DNA of 10,740 nucleotides, taken from contig CAMLNG010000084.1 of assembly GCA_946481195.1 (NCBI GenBank), positions 1 through 10,740 of the forward strand, in the 5' to 3' direction. The position numbers were made by a program, and so were the translations under genes. The stretch is from an uncultured Chromatiaceae bacterium. Lineage in GTDB: Bacteria > Pseudomonadota > Gammaproteobacteria > Enterobacterales > Alteromonadaceae. This document shows positions 6,819 to 10,740 of this stretch, in pieces (within the stretch, counting starts at the first letter, position 1; each line of letters begins with the position of its first letter). The notes under the pieces were generated by a model, which did not search any database, was not told the origin of the DNA, and was given only the letters and a program-made list of their open reading frames with translations.

Positions 6819-7274
6819 TTAAGCCAATACGGGTGGGACTTGCAGCCAGAATGTGACAGGTCCGTCATTAACCAGACTGACCTGCATGTCTGCAGCAAAC
6901 TGGCCGGTAGCAACAGTCACACCCTGCGCCCGGCAATAATCGACAAACTGCAGATACATCGGCTCAGCAATCTCAGGACGTGCGGCCGGGGTAAAACTGG
7001 GGCGCAGGCCTGAGTTAGTATCCGCCGCCAATGTAAACTGCGACACTACTAACATCTCACCACCGGCTTGCTGCAGATTCAAATTCATTTTGCCGGCAGC
7101 ATCGCTGAATAGCCGGTATTTCAGTACTTTGTCCGCCAGCTTCTGTAATTCGGCGCTGCTGTCACCGGCTTCAACACCGAGCAGCACCAGCATGCCGGCG
7201 CCAATAGCCCCCACCACCTGGTCTTCGACTGTGACATCCGCCCGGCGGACTCGCTGGATCAGGGCTATCAACAT
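6819..7274 (-). CDS. dtd: D-aminoacyl-tRNA deacylase
   Basis: Dtd removes D-amino acids, classically D-Tyr, and also mischarged Gly from tRNA in the cytosol, so they do not enter translation. The 151-residue product, close to the usual 145, begins with [16 protein letters not shown] and has both signature motifs: SQFTL at 78-82 and N-D-G-P-V-T at 136-141, which carries the Gly-cisPro pair that excludes L-aminoacyl substrates. Its ATG (7272-7274) overlaps the TGA of pip by 7 bases (ATGTTGA), and GGAGGT sits 3 bases before the ATG inside pip, so translation is likely coupled. The next gene, the yiiD-like fusion, starts 16 bases downstream. The order yihY, dtd, yiiD is also found in E. coli, which supports the assignment. 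Confidence 0.97.
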   Translation of the reverse strand: MLIALIQRVRRADVTVEDQVVGAIGAGMLVLLGVEAGDSSAELQKLADKVLKYRLFSDAAGKMNLNLQQAGGEMLVVSQFTLAADTNSGLRPSFTPAARPEIAEPMYLQFVDYCRAQGVTVATGQFAADMQVSLVNDGPVTFWLQVPPVLA

Positions 7275-8230
7275 GCACCTCCAAGGCGGCGTGCTAACAG
7301 CACAGATGCATCATACAGAGCGCGGCTGATACCGGTTTCACTGGCGGAATGACCAGCATTGCTGACGATAGTCAGCACGGAATCCGGCCACGCCTGATGT
7401 AAAGTCCAGGCATTCTCCATTTTACAGACACTGTCGTAGCGCCCGTGCACAATGTAACAAGGTAAATGTTTGACCTGGGCTAAATCATCCAGCAGCTGAT
7501 TGGGCCGCAAAAAACAGTGGTGCAGAAAATAATGATTTTCGATGCGCGCCAGTGGCAACGCCGACTCAGGTTCCAGCGCGCCGGCGCGCATCGCGGTATT
7601 CGGCAGCAAAGTGGCTACTCGGGCTTCCCACAGGCTCCAGGCTTGTGCCGCCTGAAGCTGAATGGCTGCGTCTCGGTGCTGCAGCAGTTGCTGGTATGCC
7701 ACCAGAATATCCAGACCTTTTTGTGCGGCGACCGGCGCAAAAAAGTCAGCATAGTAATCCGGAAACAACTGACTGGCGCCGCCACCAGGCCGGTATAACC
7801 AATCAATGTCTTCCGGCCGGCCGAGGAAAATGCCACGCAAAATCAGGCCAAGGCAACGCTGTGGATACTGCTGCGCGTAGGCCAGGGCTAAAGTACTGCC
7901 CCAACTGCCGCCAGCGACTACCCACTGTTCAATACCCAGCAGTTGCCGAATGGCTTCGATATCGCCAATCAGTTCAGACGTGGTGTTGTGGCTGAGGCTG
8001 GCAAATGGCGTCGACTGGCCGCAGCCACGCTGGTCAAATAACACAATCCGGTATTGCTGCGGGTCAAACAATGTACGCTGAAACGGCGAGCTGCCGCCCC
8101 CGGGCCCGCCATGACACATCAGCACCGGGATGCCCTGCGGATTGCCGCTTTGTTCCAGATAAAGCCGGTGACCATCTGGCCGGTCCAGCCAGAGCGTGTA
8201 ATAACTTTCCACAGGTTCAGTGCGGTACAT
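7268..8230 (-). CDS. pip: Proline iminopeptidase (alpha/beta hydrolase, S33)
   Basis: The enzyme releases N-terminal proline from peptides in the cytosol. From ATG 8230 the product is 320 residues, close to the Xanthomonas-type enzyme (about 313). The oxyanion segment HGGPGGG is at 40-46, DQRGCGQS at 66-73 and the nucleophile elbow GGSWGS at 107-112, with Ser109. The other triad members are probably Asp266 in HGRYD and His294 in NAGHS. The cap region carries the long helical insert typical of the family, including RIENHYF at 229-235. The start is set by GGAG 7 bases before ATG 8230; an upstream ATG at 8272 would overlap yihY more deeply and has no family support. It overlaps the end of yihY by 14 bases and the start of dtd by 7. 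Confidence 0.95.
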   Translation of the reverse strand: MYRTEPVESYYTLWLDRPDGHRLYLEQSGNPQGIPVLMCHGGPGGGSSPFQRTLFDPQQYRIVLFDQRGCGQSTPFASLSHNTTSELIGDIEAIRQLLGIEQWVVAGGSWGSTLALAYAQQYPQRCLGLILRGIFLGRPEDIDWLYRPGGGASQLFPDYYADFFAPVAAQKGLDILVAYQQLLQHRDAAIQLQAAQAWSLWEARVATLLPNTAMRAGALEPESALPLARIENHYFLHHCFLRPNQLLDDLAQVKHLPCYIVHGRYDSVCKMENAWTLHQAWPDSVLTIVSNAGHSASETGISRALYDASVLLARRLGGAC

Positions 8231-9119
8231 CAGAGGACTCCGGAGAAGCAGCGCTGCGCTGTTGTTTGTCACGTTGTGCTTTATGTTGCGCCAGTTGTAA
8301 CGCGCGGCAATGCTGTTCCTGCAATAATGCTGTCAGCTCAGCGCCAATCAGTACCACCAGCCAGGACAGGTAAATCCAGACAAACAGAATAGGCACCAAG
8401 GCTAAGGCGCCATAAATCGCCTGATAAGACGGAAAGTGCTGAATATATAAAGCAAAACCGTTTTTCAGCATTTCAAACAAAATACTGGCTAACAAAGCGC
8501 CCCATACCGCATGGCCATAACGCACTTTAATATTAGGTACCAGCTGATACAGCATAAAAAACGCCAGCAATGACATCAGATAAGGGGTAAAAGACAACAG
8601 GAAATTGGATAAGCCCGGGGTGTAATCGTCGGCCAGATGGCTTAACGACGCCAGATAAGACGTCAGTGCGATAGAGCTGCCAAGCAAAATCGGCCCCAGC
8701 GTCAGGATCATCCAGTAAATCGACAGGGAGATGACCAATCTTGGCCGCTTTTGTACCCGCCAGATTTTGTTCAGCGTCTTGTCGATGTTGTGGATCAGCA
8801 TCAGCGCAACCAGCACCAGAAACAGCACACCGACTGTGGTCATTTGGCCGATATTTTCAACAAAACCGTTGATATAACTCTGAATTTCTTCGCCACGCGA
8901 GGGCACTATATTGGCGTACACAAATGCTTCGATTTCGCCACGCAGCCCGGCAAACATCGGAAAGGCGTTTAATACCGAAAAGGCCACTGCAATCAGCGGT
9001 ACCAGCGACAAAATCGAGATATAAGCCAGATAACCACCGATCATGCCGATCTGGTCATGCTGGCAACGTTGCAAATAAAGGCGGCAAAAACGCCAGCTGT
9101 TCACAATAAATTCGGGCAT
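8217..9119 (-). CDS. yihY: YihY/BrkB-family inner membrane protein
   Basis: This is a polytopic inner-membrane protein of 300 residues (E. coli YihY has 290). Hydrophobic segments lie at about 25-50, 95-112, 128-155, 172-194, 203-225 and 238-265. Family hallmarks are GGYLAYISILSLVPL (28-42), the NKIW motif (117-120) and the C-terminal YGALALVPILFVWIYLSWLV followed by LIGAEL (257-262). The tail after 266 is Gln/Lys-rich and probably cytosolic. The family was once annotated as ribonuclease BN, but that activity belongs to a different protein; its true function is unsettled. AGGACAGG precedes two adjacent ATGs; the second (9119) has the better 7-base spacing, and the first (9122) would add one Met. 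The open frame to 9188 adds an unlikely tail. It heads the five-gene run that ends with the yeeZ-like gene. Confidence 0.93.
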   Translation of the reverse strand: MPEFIVNSWRFCRLYLQRCQHDQIGMIGGYLAYISILSLVPLIAVAFSVLNAFPMFAGLRGEIEAFVYANIVPSRGEEIQSYINGFVENIGQMTTVGVLFLVLVALMLIHNIDKTLNKIWRVQKRPRLVISLSIYWMILTLGPILLGSSIALTSYLASLSHLADDYTPGLSNFLLSFTPYLMSLLAFFMLYQLVPNIKVRYGHAVWGALLASILFEMLKNGFALYIQHFPSYQAIYGALALVPILFVWIYLSWLVVLIGAELTALLQEQHCRALQLAQHKAQRDKQQRSAASPESSDVPH

Positions 9120-9203
9120 CATCCTGTCCTGAACTGACACTGTCTGCAGTGCCGGAAGCAGCAGCCTATCACAAAGCTGGCTACCCACGGCAATTGTACA
9201 CAG

Positions 9204-10238
9204 TTAGCGCAATACGACAGCTTTGCTTTGCAGCAACGCCTGACTGGATTTTTCCTGCAGATTGTCGCCTTGCTGATCAATAAACAGCACTTTCAGACCT
9301 AAAGCGTCGGCAACTTTTAAGCCTTCTTCGCTACCAAGACACAAAAAAGCCGTCGACCAGGCATCGCCAAAGGTGGCGTTATCGATGAGTACTGTCGTTG
9401 ACACTGTATTGTGCCGCACCGGTGCGCCATGCCGGGCGTCCAGTACATGACTGAAACGCTGGCCATTGGCATCAAAATAATGCCGGTAGGTGCCGGAGGT
9501 CATAATCGCCAGCGGTTCGTCCTGCAGTACTTCAATGATTTTCTGCAGACGCTGATCCCCAGGCAGTGGTTTTTCAATGGCAACTTTCCACGGCTGACCT
9601 GCTGGTTTTTTGCCACGCACCTGTAATTCACCGCCAACTTCCACCAGATAATTGTGGATCCCGGCCTTTTCCATTAACTGTGCTAATTGACGTACTGTGT
9701 AACCCTGGGCAATGGACGACACGTCGACCCGTGTTTCCGGATTGGCTTTGCTCATAGTGTCAGTGCTGGTGCTGATTTTATCCATCCCCACTAACTGCAT
9801 CGTGGCGGCAATTTGCTCCGCAGTGGGCTGGTTAAACTTATCCGCTTTAAAACCCCAGAGTTCAAACAGCGGCTTCACGGTTAAATCGTAACACCCCTGG
9901 CTCGCCTTTGTGACCTGTCGCGCATCCTCAACCAGCGCGACCAGCTCGGCACCAACCTGCTGGGCTGTACTGACTTTATTGGTGTTAAATTGTTCAATCA
10001 CAGAATCAGGCCGGTAATTGGACATCACCACGTCAATACGGTCTAACTCAGCAGTGATTTGTCGCTGTAAATCCGTGGCGTTGACATCTGCCTCTGTCCA
10101 ATAAGTAATGTTATAGGTAGAGCCTTGTGCCGGGCCGGAGAAATGTTGCAGCGGATCTGCCGGGGTGCAGCTTAACAACAAAAACGGTGTGAATAACCAG
10201 GGTAAAAGTCGGACAGATAATGCGATTTTAGCAGACAT
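9204..10238 (-). CDS. apbE: FAD:protein FMN transferase, ApbE-family lipoprotein
   Basis: ApbE proteins transfer FMN from FAD to a Ser/Thr of target proteins such as NqrB/C or RnfG, outside the inner membrane. The product has 344 residues. A signal peptide with lipobox LLSC places the lipidated Cys at 24. Conserved points include GSTYNITYW (39-47), VDVSSIAQGYTV (171-182), VEVGGELQVRGK (199-210), TSGTYR (247-252), HVLDARHGAPV (264-274) and the metal-binding DAWSTAFLCLG (292-302). ATG 10238 is at the expected distance from the signal peptide; AGAG upstream is a weak ribosome-binding site. No Nqr, Rnf or flavoprotein gene is nearby, so its target is not evident here. It is separated from yihY by 84 bases and from the TPR gene by 66. 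Confidence 0.95.
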   Translation of the reverse strand: MSAKIALSVRLLPWLFTPFLLLSCTPADPLQHFSGPAQGSTYNITYWTEADVNATDLQRQITAELDRIDVVMSNYRPDSVIEQFNTNKVSTAQQVGAELVALVEDARQVTKASQGCYDLTVKPLFELWGFKADKFNQPTAEQIAATMQLVGMDKISTSTDTMSKANPETRVDVSSIAQGYTVRQLAQLMEKAGIHNYLVEVGGELQVRGKKPAGQPWKVAIEKPLPGDQRLQKIIEVLQDEPLAIMTSGTYRHYFDANGQRFSHVLDARHGAPVRHNTVSTTVLIDNATFGDAWSTAFLCLGSEEGLKVADALGLKVLFIDQQGDNLQEKSSQALLQSKAVVLR

Positions 10239-10304
10239 GGCAGGCTCTTTTTGCAGAAAAACCGGCGCAGTGTAATCAATGCGTGGCTGAAACGCCAGTC
10301 AGCA

Positions 10305-10740
10305 TCACAGGTCCAGATGGCTCAACAATACCTGATAACGTTTTTGCTGATCTGCGGGCAGCTGGCCCGCTTCAATGATACTAATGCAGTGCCGCGCCAG
10401 CGCAGTTAAATCGCTGTTCAGCTCGTCGCGCATGCTCAACGCCTGCAACAGATTCAGCGCAATGTTGACGTTGGCCGGCATCGATTCCAACGCAGTGCGG
10501 AAATAATCAATCGCCATCGAGAAATCACCACTGCCATAAGCCTGCATGCCGGCAGCATTGCGGTCCATCAGTTGCTGGCGCAATTCCTGATGTTTTTTCT
10601 GTTCGTGTTGCATCATCAAACCAATAGCGCTGCAGTACAGATTGTCGTCCTGCGTCAGCGCTGACAGTGCCGCCATGTAATGATCACACATCGCGAGATT
10701 ACCGGCTTCAAAATAAGCCCGGGCGCGGTCCAGCATGGCG
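10305..10740 (-). CDS. TPR protein, C-terminal part only
   Basis: Only the last 144 residues are visible; the frame is open to the right edge and the true start lies beyond 10740. Two tetratricopeptide-like units can be seen: AMLDRARAYFEAGNLAMC near the edge, and AYGSGDFSMAIDYFRTALES further on, followed by PANVNIALNLLQAL. The sequence ends with LLSHLDL and TGA. In Alteromonadales, similar TPR tails often sit on response regulators with an N-terminal receiver domain, but no receiver can be seen here, so I do not claim it. TPRs mediate protein-protein contacts. It precedes apbE by 66 bases on the same strand. Confidence 0.75.
   Translation of the reverse strand, partial: AMLDRARAYFEAGNLAMCDHYMAALSALTQDDNLYCSAIGLMMQHEQKKHQELRQQLMDRNAAGMQAYGSGDFSMAIDYFRTALESMPANVNIALNLLQALSMRDELNSDLTALARHCISIIEAGQLPADQQKRYQVLLSHLDL

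Noticed and set aside
9138..9151. CACTG-TCTG-CAGTG hairpin between apbE and yihY as a terminator
   Set aside because: The five-base stem has no T-tract on either side, so termination cannot be supported.
1..10740. A mobile element, defence island, CRISPR array or novel multi-gene system
   Set aside because: No transposase, integrase, toxin-antitoxin pair, spaced repeats or compositional break was seen; nearly all genes belong to conserved chromosomal families.

Overview
This 10.7 kb window looks like ordinary chromosome from a gammaproteobacterium. The protein families and the conserved yihY, dtd, yiiD neighbourhood point to Gammaproteobacteria. I would guess an Alteromonadales or Rheinheimera/Alishewanella-like organism, but the genus is inference. 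No rRNA, tRNA, insertion sequence, integrase, CRISPR array or phage gene is visible.

Left part (1-1840): histidine utilisation. A 3'-truncated imidazolonepropionase gene (hutI, minus strand) is divergent from the gene for the Hut repressor (hutC, plus strand). The 160-base gap holds one HutC-type dyad, TTGTATAGACAA at 1040-1051. It overlaps the predicted -35 elements of both promoters, which suggests repression of hutI together with autoregulation of hutC. No hutU or hutH is visible.

Middle (1841-4428): an intergenic region with an imperfect hairpin and a perfect 10-base tandem repeat leads into a 674-residue methyl-accepting chemotaxis protein with an unusually large periplasmic domain. A stem-loop follows its stop codon. 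A 312-base gap then carries two terminator-like hairpins that read on the minus strand.

Right part (4429-10740): all genes lie on the minus strand, so the direction of transcription is from high to low coordinates. First comes the C-terminal end of a TPR protein, which runs off the right edge. Then come an ApbE-family flavin transferase lipoprotein and a tightly packed group of yihY (membrane protein), pip (proline iminopeptidase), dtd (D-aminoacyl-tRNA deacylase), a yiiD-like GNAT-hotdog fusion and a yeeZ-like Rossmann protein. A two-helix membrane protein with a degenerate Mrr/REase-like tail comes last. The five genes from yihY to yeeZ overlap or are separated by 2 to 16 bases, each with its own Shine-Dalgarno sequence, which indicates one operon. 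The themes are mixed: proofreading of D-aminoacyl-tRNA, peptide cleavage and probable fatty-acid metabolism.

I looked for an undescribed system and did not find a convincing one. The items most worth a second look are the catalytically degenerate membrane-anchored nuclease-fold protein, the structured gap at 4117-4428 (tandem terminators or a small RNA) and the large sensor domain of the chemoreceptor.
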